Source of the DNA: Roseburia_C sp900315735
GTDB taxonomy: Bacteria; Bacillota; Clostridia; Lachnospirales; Lachnospiraceae
Strand: one strand, 5' to 3'
NCBI GenBank assembly: GCA_052118425.1
Contig: JBQKHF010000010.1
Length of the DNA stretch: 64,000 bases
Within the stretch, counting starts at the first letter, position 1; each line of letters opens with the position of its first letter. Below are positions 55,001-62,751 of the stretch, one piece after another. The notes under the pieces are model-generated. The model was not told the DNA's origin and did not search any database. It was given only the letters and a program-made list of their open reading frames with translations. A program made the translations under genes and the position numbers.

Positions 55001-55190
55001 ACAGGAAGTCAGCATCAGCTATATGACCGGGGAAATAAAGAAGGATGGAATCCGACATGATGCAGACATTTCTTCAAAAGATACAGACAAGCCGGAAGAA
55101 AAGAATTCTTCGGATACGGAAATTCAGACAAAGACACTTTATGGAATGGCAGAAAGTTTCTTAAAAGCAGTTAAGTCCTTAGAAGGGTAG
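52089..55190 (+). CDS. large flagellum-associated protein, DUF6240/FliK-like
   Basis: 1033 residues, no signal peptide or membrane segment, highly acidic, rich in Glu, Ala, Met and Leu. Repeated short helical modules of the kind xGIPLTAENLEKL / NGEPLTIENLKKA / NMELTPENIAEM recur along residues 165-650. The C-terminal part (about 915-985, LVDIVFETDRLGRVAAQLRAGRDKISGYI) resembles the hook-length FliK C-terminal domain. It sits right before flagellin behind a sigma-28-type promoter, so a role in flagellum assembly or export is likely. I recall this as a DUF6240 protein of Lachnospiraceae. Good GGAGG site before the ATG; the flagellin promoter overlaps its end. Confidence 0.75.
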   Translation: MRIEQNQKMDANVVVTGNARQENVAATKKDASIVRIEKDRKADRLLEQPTYGKPEKEGNALEEIKEQASNLDATQMKNEMLFASDHTTGKDVKAMEEDGFSLTDTEIPTVVTETDKMKMRLAKSGEDISYFGDGLSDAQIEAMAGSTAMAQHIESALNTVNIPVTENNVKDITETANMMEELHTPDEGSMKYMLDNELPVTTANLYKAEFSGSATYAGIQQMTDLDYDALKQQIEAVISESGMDVNEQNMANGRWLIENGIPLTAENLEKLSTLQQLQLPLGEEEIVTVAAEAISDGIRPQDAVLSGDDFKEQAQDALDVITNVTDEELAYVVNSGEPLTIENLKKAADAIDKKDSKVSTAADKTAYTKSGLDLLTARRQLEETRLKMTSEANLSLLKKGISIDTMELSQLVEELKTQENEYYNRLLSGDGIAPKESDVALFQNVMDTSEALKAMPAYALGIHPVDETTLQSLYEDGAALKDTFEKAGERYETMMTAPRQDMGDSISKAFRNVDDILKDLGLETSYGNQLAVRILAYNQMELTPENIAEMKAADEEVQRAFDHLKPAVVRTMIKEGMNPLDMSFEEINTVSEQIQEEQGITEEEKFSKYLYKLEQNKEISEKERSAYIGVYRLIRQVEKTDGAAIGALLQQGGDITLRGLLTQVRSAKHGAMDYQVDDDFGGVQTKEGAGISITEQIEGAYQKNKLSDVKDGLEPEKIAPFMEDEKWLSMTPEELADAMKEVEQEEETEAAYRKEQVQELSQAAAAPQEVYEWLEQLDMPATVNRVLAAADYMNNRNQVFNRLFKMADRSENLSEELENIKEKIFSDFAEAVKTPKEMAEAQRKLADTAENVMKTMLISEDNITNLDLQELKMMHTQIALGSAAAKKEEYAIPVLVQGETCNMSLKIVRGEEKKGLVDIVFETDRLGRVAAQLRAGRDKISGYIAAESKETTALFESHAKEWENLFAQEPGQEVSISYMTGEIKKDGIRHDADISSKDTDKPEEKNSSDTEIQTKTLYGMAESFLKAVKSLEG

Positions 55191-55198
55191 TCCGATAT
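55172..55198 (+). promoter_or_regulatory. sigma-28 (sigma-D) promoter of flagellin
   Basis: TAAG (55172-55175), 15 bases, TCCGATAT (55191-55198), one mismatch in each box to the sigma-D consensus. The -35 half lies inside the coding end of the previous gene. Leader of about 70 bases to the flagellin ATG. Confidence 0.8.
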
Positions 55199-55271
55199 AG
55201 AATACATAAGACATGGAACGTCGATAGACCGCAAGGATGCGAGCATGAATGGAAGAAAGGAATTAAGATAA

Positions 55272-56660
55272 ATGAAAGTAAACCATAACATGTCAGCGGT
55301 AATTACAAATAAACAGTTATTGCGTACAGAAAATAAAGTAACCGAGGCAATGGAGCGTCTGTCCTCCGGATTAAAGATTAATCATTCCAAAGATAATCCG
55401 GCAGGTATGGCAATTTCCAATAAATTAAATTTACAGATTGAAGGACTTGATCAGGCATCCCAGAATGCGTCTGATGGTATTTCCGTATTACAGACAACGG
55501 ATGGAGCCTTAAATGAAGTGACTTCCCTGATTCAGAGAATGCGTGAGCTTTCCGTACAGGCAGCCAGTGATTCCAATACACCGGATGATAAGAAAGCAAT
55601 TCAGCAGGAAGTAGAAGAATTAAAGAAAGAAATTAACCGTGTCAGCAAGGACACTGAGTTCAATACCAAATCCTTACTGGATGGCAGCATCCAGCGAAGA
55701 GTATATGGAACCAATGCTACCAGAATGGCAGTATCCAGTAACGTAACCGCAGCAGATTATACCATAACCATCAATCAGGCAGCAGAAACTGCAACAAAAG
55801 ATGCAGATATGGCTGCGTTTAACGATATGACAGCAACAATCGGAGCATCCGGTAAAATGAAAATCAACGGTTCATCCGTAGAAATAGAAGCAACCGATAC
55901 CTATGAGCAGGTCTTTGAGAAAATCAGAACAGCCGGCGAGTTAGGAGAGACTACCGTAACAGCAGATGGCGGCAAGCTTTCCTTTGAATCCACTGCATAT
56001 GGTGAGACCGGCAAAGTAGAAATCACAATCAGTGATGCAGCATTGGCAGCACAGCTTGGATTTAATTCCATGACACCGGCAGTTTCCTACGGAACCAATG
56101 CAGAAGTAGATATTCATGCGGCAGGAAGTGGATTTTCAACCACTGCAACTGCAGCAGTAGATGGCAATAAAGTAACCATTACAGATCGTGACGGATTTGA
56201 AATGTCTTTCCTTACCAAGAGCGGACTTGCAGCAGGAAGCACTGTAAAATTAGAAGTTACCGATATTGGAACCATGGACCTTCAGGTAGGAGCCAATGAG
56301 AACCAGACCATTAAAGTCGATATTCCGGAGATTGATACCGAGACCTTATATCTGGATGATTTGGATGTTACAACTGTAACCGGAGCAGACCGTGCAATCG
56401 TTGCATTAGACGAAGCACTGGCAAGAGTATCTTCCGTACGTTCCGCAATCGGAGCCTGCGAGAACCGTCTGGATTCTACCGTAGGAAGTCTTGATGAGAC
56501 CAGCGAGAATATGACATCTGCACTTTCCCGTATTTCCGACGTAGATATGGCAGAGGAAATGACCAATTATACACAGCAGAATGTATTGTCCCAGGCAGCA
56601 ATTTCCGTATTGTCCCAGGCAAATGATATTCCACAGCAGGTATTACAGTTACTTCAGTAA
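55272..56660 (+). CDS. fliC: flagellin
   Basis: 462 residues; the filament subunit. Conserved D0/D1 ends: MKVNHNMSAVITNKQL... with MERLSSGLKINHSKDNPAG, IQRMRELSVQAA (the TLR5-contact motif with the key Arg), and C-terminal SDVDMAEEMTNYTQQNVLSQA. The middle (about 150-370) is a variable domain rich in Thr, Ala and Gly, with a flagellin-IN-like ITINQAAET segment. GAAAGGAA before the ATG. Followed by the FliS gene 15 bases on. Confidence 0.97.
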   Translation: MKVNHNMSAVITNKQLLRTENKVTEAMERLSSGLKINHSKDNPAGMAISNKLNLQIEGLDQASQNASDGISVLQTTDGALNEVTSLIQRMRELSVQAASDSNTPDDKKAIQQEVEELKKEINRVSKDTEFNTKSLLDGSIQRRVYGTNATRMAVSSNVTAADYTITINQAAETATKDADMAAFNDMTATIGASGKMKINGSSVEIEATDTYEQVFEKIRTAGELGETTVTADGGKLSFESTAYGETGKVEITISDAALAAQLGFNSMTPAVSYGTNAEVDIHAAGSGFSTTATAAVDGNKVTITDRDGFEMSFLTKSGLAAGSTVKLEVTDIGTMDLQVGANENQTIKVDIPEIDTETLYLDDLDVTTVTGADRAIVALDEALARVSSVRSAIGACENRLDSTVGSLDETSENMTSALSRISDVDMAEEMTNYTQQNVLSQAAISVLSQANDIPQQVLQLLQ

Positions 56661-56675
56661 TCAAAGGAGACTGTC

Positions 56676-57152
56676 ATGGATAGTAGAACAAAGCAGGACT
56701 TTACCAGAAGGATTACCCAGAGTAACCGCAGTGAACTGGTAGTGGTCTTATATGATATCTGTTTTTCTTATCTTGAGGAAGCAGAAAAAAATCTGAAGGA
56801 AAAAGATTTTACTGCATACAAAGAAGCCGTCCGGAAAGCAGATTCAGTGATTGGAGAACTTCAGGCGGCATTGAATTTTCAATATGAACTTTCCACACAG
56901 CTCTATCCGCTGTATTCCTATTGCAGAAGAGAACTGATGCGTGGTATGTATCAGCAGAACGGCGATGGCATTGCCCATGCAAAAAGAGTTCTAAGCGGTC
57001 TGTATCAGGCTTTCTGCGAGGTTGCAAAGCAGGATACCTCAGAACCCTTAATGCACAATACCCAGCAGGTATATGCGGGTATGACGTATGGAAAAGAACA
57101 ATTAAATGAAAACTTTCAGGAGTCAGATACTTCCAGAGGATTCTTCGCGTAA
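56676..57152 (+). CDS. fliS: flagellar export chaperone FliS-like protein
   Basis: 158 residues, helical. FliS binds the flagellin C-terminus in the cytoplasm to stop early polymerisation. Family features: SNRSELVVVLYDICFSYLEEAEK at the start, a mid helix YKEAVRKADSVIGELQAALNF, and LYPLYSYCRRELMRG. About 25 residues longer than typical. AAAGGAG before the ATG. Its last codons make the left arm of a terminator. Confidence 0.8.
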   Translation: MDSRTKQDFTRRITQSNRSELVVVLYDICFSYLEEAEKNLKEKDFTAYKEAVRKADSVIGELQAALNFQYELSTQLYPLYSYCRRELMRGMYQQNGDGIAHAKRVLSGLYQAFCEVAKQDTSEPLMHNTQQVYAGMTYGKEQLNENFQESDTSRGFFA

Positions 57153-57382
57153 GAATCCTCTGTTTTCTGTTTCAGGCGGCGCAGCAGAAATTTATATTTA
57201 AGCTGCATGGCATTTACTTCATAAATATAGGCATCAATCAGATCCGGTTCTACAACATTCTGAAAATTCGCATATGCGAAGTCCAAATCATTCTTTGTCC
57301 GGTTTAAATCATCTAAAAGTAAGCGGTAGCCGGCATCCGGCGCAGGTGTGTTTTTTGCAATTCCAAACAATACGATCCCCAC
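57116..57382 (-). CDS. DUF2508 (YaaL-like) protein
   Basis: 88 residues or slightly fewer: charged, helical, with YRLLLDDLNRTKNDLDFAYANFQNVVEPDLIDAYIYEVNAMQLKYKFLLRRLK, the YaaL family pattern. Function unknown; in Bacillus yaaL stands next to bofA, as here, though here the two are divergent. GTG 57382 is the longest start; TTG 57370 with GGGGA just upstream fits the family start (FGIAKN) better. Its 3' end overlaps fliS by 37 bases, tail to tail. Confidence 0.75.
   Translation of the reverse strand: MGIVLFGIAKNTPAPDAGYRLLLDDLNRTKNDLDFAYANFQNVVEPDLIDAYIYEVNAMQLKYKFLLRRLKQKTEDSYAKNPLEVSDS
57135..57170. terminator. terminator hairpin coded within fliS and DUF2508 ends
   Basis: AGAGGATTCTT (57135-57145), loop CGCGT, AAGAATCCTCT (57151-57161), then GTTTTCTGTTT. 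A perfect 11-base stem. The fliS stop TAA (57150-57152) lies in it and the minus-strand DUF2508 reads through it. Confidence 0.75.
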
Positions 57383-57522
57383 TTTCTTTATGGAAAATAA
57401 ATCCTCTTTTTACTAAGTATAATCAGAAAAATCCAATCTATACAAAAAAAGGAATATTTTTTTTGCAGAAAAATATGTTAATGGTAAGGAAATGGAAATC
57501 AAAAAGGGTTTGAGGTAGTACC

Positions 57523-57795
57523 ATGAGCAAGGAAACAGGAATTGCAGTAATCGTAGGAATCTGTCTGTTGGTTCTGTTAATCGGAATTATAAAGCAGAAG
57601 GCAGAGCTTGTTGTAAATTTTGTTGTCCGGATGGCGGTAGGAGCAGCAGCTATTGTTTTTTGCAACCAGCTTTTTTCTAAGAATGGCATAGACATTATGG
57701 TGGGACTGAATCCATGGAGCCTTACCACGGTGGGACTGCTGGGAGCGGGAGGATTTACCCTGCTTTATGGAATTATGGCATATCGTCTGATGTAA
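57523..57795 (+). CDS. bofA: pro-sigmaK processing inhibitor BofA family protein
   Basis: 90 residues, mostly membrane (three hydrophobic segments about 7-24, 30-50, 68-88). Family pattern LNPWSLTTVGLLGAGGFTLLYGI at the C-terminus. BofA in Bacillus holds back SpoIVFB protease during sporulation; distant relatives occur in many Clostridia. No ribosome site stronger than GAGGTAG. The sigmaK genes themselves are not in this window. Confidence 0.75.
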   Translation: MSKETGIAVIVGICLLVLLIGIIKQKAELVVNFVVRMAVGAAAIVFCNQLFSKNGIDIMVGLNPWSLTTVGLLGAGGFTLLYGIMAYRLM

Positions 57796-57839
57796 TATTT
57801 TGTGGAATATGACGAAAGAAAAAACTTTCCCAATTCGAC

Positions 57840-58397
57840 ATGTACAAGGTTATGGGGACATCGTATAATGCGATTACAGCGAAGGGGGAAGGAATTATAA
57901 CAATACTGGTGATAATCATGCTTGGACTGGCAGTTTGTTTTGACTTATGGAAGTCAAAGATACCGAACTGGCTGACTGGCATGGGGGTGATGATAGGATA
58001 TGCAGCGCATATCCGGGGAGAAGGAGAAAAGGGAATCTTACTGGTAACAGTAACGATGTTAATTCCTGTGATTCTATTCTATTTATTATTCTTAATGCAT
58101 GCAATGGGAGCCGGAGACATTAAGCTTTTTATGGCACTTTCCTGCATGACAGATTATTCTATTGTGCTTCACACAATTATTTTTTCCTTATGTTTGGCAG
58201 CAGTATACGGATTGTTCCGGCTGATAAGGCAGGGAACATTAATACAGCGCATACTGTATTTTAGAACTTATATGCAGAGCAGTCTGGCGAAAAAACAGTG
58301 GGTGCCTTATCGGGAGCAGTCCGGTATGGATGATTCCTGCATACATCTGGCACCGGCGGTACTGGGCGGCTATTTACTGACATTGGGGGTGGTGTAA
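57840..58397 (+). CDS. prepilin peptidase (TadV/CpaA, A24)
   Basis: 185 residues, a membrane aspartyl protease that trims Flp prepilin. First catalytic region CFDLWKSKIPNWLT and second, the GxGD motif MGAGDIKLF, are both present. Multiple membrane helices. The start is unsure: ATG 57840 and 57852 lack a good ribosome site and AAGGGGGAAGG (57882-57892) lies inside, in front of no ATG. Its stop overlaps the TadZ start by one base, so it is the first gene of the Tad operon. Confidence 0.85.
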   Translation: MYKVMGTSYNAITAKGEGIITILVIIMLGLAVCFDLWKSKIPNWLTGMGVMIGYAAHIRGEGEKGILLVTVTMLIPVILFYLLFLMHAMGAGDIKLFMALSCMTDYSIVLHTIIFSLCLAAVYGLFRLIRQGTLIQRILYFRTYMQSSLAKKQWVPYREQSGMDDSCIHLAPAVLGGYLLTLGVV

Positions 58398-59398
58398 TGA
58401 ATCAGATATCAATTGCAATCTGCGATGCAGACAGTGTCTATGGAAAAAAACTGGCAGAATATCTGCTGGAGACTGGAAATGTGGCAAAGGCAGAAGTATA
58501 TACAGACTGGAACAGTGTGGAGGCAGATTTAAATGGAGAAAAAAGAGATATCTGGCTGATTAATTCTGGGATATTAAAAGAAGCAGAGAGCCTTCCTTTA
58601 AAGGAAAAAATGGTATGTCTGGCAGAAGAGTGGCTGGGAGCAAGAGAGGCGGCATTGCCACATATTTATAAGTACCAGTCTGCCAATGTCATCCTTCAGG
58701 AAATGTATGCATTACTGGCGGAGCATCCAACGGAAATCTGTCTGCGGGGAAGCAGGAAGGGGCGTACCATAGGACTACTGTCACCCTGGTATGACGGGCT
58801 GTCTTTATTGGCGGGACTGGCTGTGGCACAGGTTTTAGCAGAGAAGGGAAAAGTTTTATACATTAATACCAGAGGATATTGCGGCATGCAGTTACCGGAA
58901 ATGGAAGAAAGCCATAATTTATCCGATGTTTTATTGTCGCTCCGGCTTGGAAGTACCAATGGGGGTGCCAGTGTGATGAGTGGAATTACTTCTGTGGGTG
59001 AACTTGGCATTATGGTTCCGGTAGAACAGGCGGTTTTGTTGGGTGAAGTAAAAGCACAGGATTATCACAGGCTTTTAGAAATTATCTGGCAGGAATTGTC
59101 CTTTGATTATGTGATATTAGAGATACAGCCGGAGCTTGCAGATACAGGAAGAATTATGGAAGAGTGTGACAGGGTGTATGCATTTTTAAAGCAGGAATAT
59201 GGAATGGATACAGTAGAGCAGCAGCTTATGTCACAGGAAGGAAAAGAAAAGATTCAGATCATAAAGATTCCGGAACGATTGCAGACAGGTGAAAGATATG
59301 AAAATTCCGGCAATCCGGTTGCGGCAGCAGGCTATCTTAAAGAGTGGATAGCACAGGAACTGGAAAGAGAAGAAGGCAATGAAAAAGGAATGCCTTAG
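58397..59398 (+). CDS. TadZ/CpaE-like protein
   Basis: 333 residues. N-terminal receiver-like domain without the phospho-Asp context (1-95), then a MinD-like domain whose P-loop region reads GLLSPWYDGLSLLAG (about 125-139), with no Lys. Such proteins set the cell position of the Tad machine. Fits between tadV and tadA. TAATGA overlap with the peptidase gene. Compare with the two degenerate ATPases at 1.9-3.8 kb. Confidence 0.8.
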   Translation: MNQISIAICDADSVYGKKLAEYLLETGNVAKAEVYTDWNSVEADLNGEKRDIWLINSGILKEAESLPLKEKMVCLAEEWLGAREAALPHIYKYQSANVILQEMYALLAEHPTEICLRGSRKGRTIGLLSPWYDGLSLLAGLAVAQVLAEKGKVLYINTRGYCGMQLPEMEESHNLSDVLLSLRLGSTNGGASVMSGITSVGELGIMVPVEQAVLLGEVKAQDYHRLLEIIWQELSFDYVILEIQPELADTGRIMEECDRVYAFLKQEYGMDTVEQQLMSQEGKEKIQIIKIPERLQTGERYENSGNPVAAAGYLKEWIAQELEREEGNEKGMP

Positions 59399-59406
59399 GA
59401 AAGAAG

Positions 59407-59466
59407 TAGATAAGGAAATGGATAAGAAAGTGCATAAGAAAGTGCATAAGGAAATGTGTAAGAAGA
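59407..59466 (+). repeat. five 12-base tandem units before tadA
   Basis: Units: TAGATAAGGAAA, TGGATAAGAAAG, TGCATAAGAAAG, TGCATAAGGAAA, TGTGTAAGAAGA. It fills the gap between the TadZ stop and the tadA ribosome site. Each unit has a weak purine-rich AAGGAAA-like string. Could set tadA expression by slippage or by ribosome queueing; not a coding extension. Confidence 0.7.
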
Positions 59467-59488
59467 TGTGTGGGGGAAAGGCATTCAG

Positions 59489-60703
59489 ATGGAGACAAAG
59501 GAGAAGTTAAAGGAACGCTTGAAGCATCAGGTAATGGAACGGATGGACATTTCAAGAACCATGGAAGATGAAGAAATTTTAGAACTGGTGCAAAAGACTT
59601 TGGAAGAAGACAGTCATAGAATGCCTATGAGTATTTCCATGCGGCAGAATCTGATTCGGGAAATCTTTCATTCCCTGCGGAGACTGGATATTTTGCAGGA
59701 GCTTATTGAGGATGCTGACATCACAGAAATTATGGTAAATGGAACCAAAGGAATCTTTTATGAAAAGGCAGGGAGGCTTTATCAGTGGGAGAAACACTTT
59801 ACATCAGAAGAAAAGCTTCAGGATGTCATACAGCAGATTGCAGGAGGCAGTAACCGGATGGTAAATGAATTGCATCCTATTGTAGATACCAGACTGCCGG
59901 ATGGCTCCCGGGTAAATATTGTCTTAAAACCCATTGCCATAGACGGAACAGCGTTGTCCATCCGCCGTTTTCCCAAAGAGCCTGTCCGGATGCAGACGCT
60001 GATAGAATGGGGGTCTATTTCGAGGAAAGTTGCAGATTTTTTAAAGCGTCTGGTATGTGCCGGTTATAACATTTTTGTATCGGGAGGAACAGGAAGCGGC
60101 AAGACAACATTTCTAAATGCCCTGTCGGAATTTATTCCAAAAGAAGAACGTGTTGTTACCATTGAAGATTCGGCAGAGTTACAGCTGTTGGGACTTCCGA
60201 ATCTGGTGCGTCTGGAGAGCCGGGATATCAAGCTTCCGGGAGCAGAGGAGATTACCATCCGGGATTTGATAAAGAGTGCACTTCGTATGCGGCCGAACCG
60301 GATTATCGTCGGGGAATGCCGTGGAGCAGAAGCACTGGATGTTTTGCAGGCAATGAATACCGGGCATTCAGGCAGCCTTAGTACCGGACATGCCAATTCG
60401 GCAATGGATATGGTAAGCCGCCTTGAGACGATGGTGCTGATGGGAATGGACATGCCTCTGGCGGCAATCCAGAGCCAGATAGCATCTGCCATTGATATTA
60501 TCATACAGCTTGGCAGAATCCGGGACGGCAGCAGAAAATTGCTGCAGGTTGTAGAAGTGAAGGGGGTAGAAAATGGCAAGGTATGTTTACACGAACTCTT
60601 CCGGTTCCGAGAAAAAGAAGAGCAGGGGAGCATCGGCGGAACCTGGGAGAAGAAGGGGGAACTTCTCTACCGGGAAAAATTACAGGCTGCCGGATTATCG
60701 TAA
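59489..60703 (+). CDS. tadA: Tad secretion ATPase TadA/CpaF
   Basis: 404 residues. Hexameric type II/IV secretion ATPase that powers Flp pilus assembly. Walker A GGTGSGKT (199-206, Lys205), Asp box and His box as RMRPNRIIVGECRGAEALDVLQAMNTGH, C-terminal KKGELLYREKLQAAG. ATG 59489 is chosen because GGGGGAAAGG lies 7 bases before; seven upstream in-frame codons are ignored. Its last 131 bases are shared, out of frame, with tadB. Confidence 0.94.
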   Translation: METKEKLKERLKHQVMERMDISRTMEDEEILELVQKTLEEDSHRMPMSISMRQNLIREIFHSLRRLDILQELIEDADITEIMVNGTKGIFYEKAGRLYQWEKHFTSEEKLQDVIQQIAGGSNRMVNELHPIVDTRLPDGSRVNIVLKPIAIDGTALSIRRFPKEPVRMQTLIEWGSISRKVADFLKRLVCAGYNIFVSGGTGSGKTTFLNALSEFIPKEERVVTIEDSAELQLLGLPNLVRLESRDIKLPGAEEITIRDLIKSALRMRPNRIIVGECRGAEALDVLQAMNTGHSGSLSTGHANSAMDMVSRLETMVLMGMDMPLAAIQSQIASAIDIIIQLGRIRDGSRKLLQVVEVKGVENGKVCLHELFRFREKEEQGSIGGTWEKKGELLYREKLQAAGLS

Positions 60704-61439
60704 ATATCATTTTAAGAAAAAGCAGTTTTTATTATATGTGGGAGAATTTCTACTGTTAGATGTGCTGATAGGCTGGCTGTTTTATCAGTCCACTCTGGCA
60801 ATTCTTGCAGGCTTTGGTTTGTGTCCATTGTTTCTTCGAAGCAAAAAGAATTCTGCGAAGATGCAGCGTCAGAATAATTTGAAGATTCAGTTTAAGGATG
60901 CACTGTTATCGGCAGCAGGAGCAATGCGGGCAGGCTATTCCATCGAAAATGCATGGCGGGAAGCAAGAAAAGATGTGATACAGCAGTATGGCATGGGAAG
61001 TGATATGGCAGTGGAAATGTGTCAGATGATACACCAGATGGACTGTAATGCGCCATTGGAGCAGCTGTTAGAGGATTTTGCAGAGCGAAGCCGGATAGAA
61101 GATGTAGAGCAGTTTGCAGGAATCTTTTCCTATGCCAAGCGAAGCGGCGGGGATTTTACTGCAATTATGGGGAATACGGTACGGCAGATGGCAGACCGTA
61201 TGGAATTGCAGGAAACCATAGAGACAGCATTGACAGCAAGGAAGATGGAACAGAAGGTAATGAATGTAATTCCTTTATTTATACTGGCATTTGTCAATGT
61301 GACGTCGGGAAGCTTTTTAGAAGCACTGTATGGGAATGTAGCAGGAGTGCTGATTATGACAGGGTGTCTTATGCTTTATGGACTGGCATATCTCTGGTCA
61401 GAAAAAATCGTAAGACGGATTGGAGAAAGTATATGTTAA
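60573..61439 (+). CDS. tadB: Tad pilus inner-membrane protein TadB
   Basis: 288 residues. Type II secretion F domain (about 105-235: FKDALLSAAGAMRAGYSIENAW, FSYAKRSGGDFTAIMGNTVRQMADRM) between membrane helices near 50-85 and at 225-275. Works with TadC as the platform. The ATG at 60573 has AAGGGGG 6 bases before it, so the first 44 residues (Ser/Lys/Arg-rich) are coded inside the tadA end in another frame. There is no later ATG before residue 96, which supports this start. Its stop overlaps tadC by 7 bases. Confidence 0.88.
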   Translation: MARYVYTNSSGSEKKKSRGASAEPGRRRGNFSTGKNYRLPDYRKYHFKKKQFLLYVGEFLLLDVLIGWLFYQSTLAILAGFGLCPLFLRSKKNSAKMQRQNNLKIQFKDALLSAAGAMRAGYSIENAWREARKDVIQQYGMGSDMAVEMCQMIHQMDCNAPLEQLLEDFAERSRIEDVEQFAGIFSYAKRSGGDFTAIMGNTVRQMADRMELQETIETALTARKMEQKVMNVIPLFILAFVNVTSGSFLEALYGNVAGVLIMTGCLMLYGLAYLWSEKIVRRIGESIC

Positions 61440-62656
61440 AGCAAAAGAAGAGGCAAAAGAAAAAGCTGGTAATTCTGGTGCTTTTGGCAGCAATTTTATT
61501 GGGAGTTGCTGCGGAGTGGATGCAAAAACAGGAGTCTCATTTTAAGGAGAACCGTTTGATAAGAAATGAGCCTGGAGAAGGAGACTATCAGGAAGCCTTA
61601 AATTACATAGAAGAAGACAGTGGAAAAAAGGGGCAGATTGTATTAAATCTACAGGAACGCACCTTAACAGCGGCGGAATGGAAAGAGATATTGCCGGAGG
61701 CAGAAAAAGAAGCAGAAGAAGTCTTTCGAAACGGGCAGCAGGCGGATCATGTCAGCGGACAGGTGGTATTATGCGAAAGTGTAAAAGATGGTCTCATTTC
61801 TGTGGAATGGAAGTTAGAACCGGATATCTGGATTGATTTACAGGGAAATATAGAGGAAGAAAATTTATCTCCCGGACAGATGGTAACTGCCACTGCAATT
61901 TTATCCAATGGGAAAAATCAGGCAGAGTATTCCTTTTCCATCTGCCTATACCCGGCAGAAAATCAGAACGAAACCAGTCTGGGAAAAAGGATTGAACAAT
62001 ATCTTTACAATCAAAATGCAGAAGAAAAAGAAGTAGAGCTGCCGCAGAATATGGATGGTGTAGCACTTAGCTGGAAAGAAGAAACCGGGAAGCCGTTGGT
62101 TATTTTTCTCTTCCTTGGGATACTTGCTGCCGTAGTAATTCTATGGAGTGAGAAAAAGGAACAGCAGGATGCAAAAAAGCACCGGGAAGAGGAACTGGTA
62201 AAGGATTATCCGGAAATTGTCAGCCGTCTGGGGTTACTGTTAGAAGCCGGCATGTCATTGCGTCAGGCATGGAAGAAGCTGACAGATACCTATGAGAGCA
62301 AGCGGAAGAATCAAAGATTACAAAAGCGAGCAGGTTATGAGGAAATGCTGTTTACGAAAAGAGAGTTAGAAGATGGAGTGGGGGAAAGTCTGGCATATGA
62401 GCGTTTTGGAGAACGATGCGGACTGGCATCCTATCGCAGGTTTGCATCAATTCTGACACAGAATCTTAGGAAAGGAACTGTGGGAATCGGCAGGATTCTT
62501 GCAAAAGAATCGGAAGATGCTTTTACCCAGCGAAAGACCATGGCGCAGCGTCTGGGGGAAGAAGCCGGAACAAAATTATTGTTTCCCATGCTAATGATGA
62601 TGGTGGTGATTATGGTCATTCTTGTTGTGCCTGCATGTATGACCATGCACATATAA
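61433..62656 (+). CDS. tadC: Tad pilus inner-membrane protein TadC with extra extracytoplasmic domain
   Basis: 407 residues, about 100 more than a plain TadC. One N-terminal membrane helix (about 12-28), an extracytoplasmic region (about 30-218, with Glu/Gln-rich acidic sequence and a PGQMVTATAIL beta-like stretch), a second helix (220-239), then the type II secretion F half-domain (about 255-380: YPEIVSRLGLLLEAGMSLRQAWKKL, RRFASILTQNLRKGT) and a last helix. ATG 61433 has GGAG 7 bases upstream. The large outer domain is unusual and could touch the pilus or the wall. Confidence 0.82.
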   Translation: MLKQKKRQKKKLVILVLLAAILLGVAAEWMQKQESHFKENRLIRNEPGEGDYQEALNYIEEDSGKKGQIVLNLQERTLTAAEWKEILPEAEKEAEEVFRNGQQADHVSGQVVLCESVKDGLISVEWKLEPDIWIDLQGNIEEENLSPGQMVTATAILSNGKNQAEYSFSICLYPAENQNETSLGKRIEQYLYNQNAEEKEVELPQNMDGVALSWKEETGKPLVIFLFLGILAAVVILWSEKKEQQDAKKHREEELVKDYPEIVSRLGLLLEAGMSLRQAWKKLTDTYESKRKNQRLQKRAGYEEMLFTKRELEDGVGESLAYERFGERCGLASYRRFASILTQNLRKGTVGIGRILAKESEDAFTQRKTMAQRLGEEAGTKLLFPMLMMMVVIMVILVVPACMTMHI

Positions 62657-62751
62657 GTTACTAAGCAGTCGCAGAAATCTGCCGGTGACAGGCTCTGTCG
62701 GTAAGCAAATGACAGGTAACTAAAACGATAGGTAAAAAAGGAGGAAGGAAC

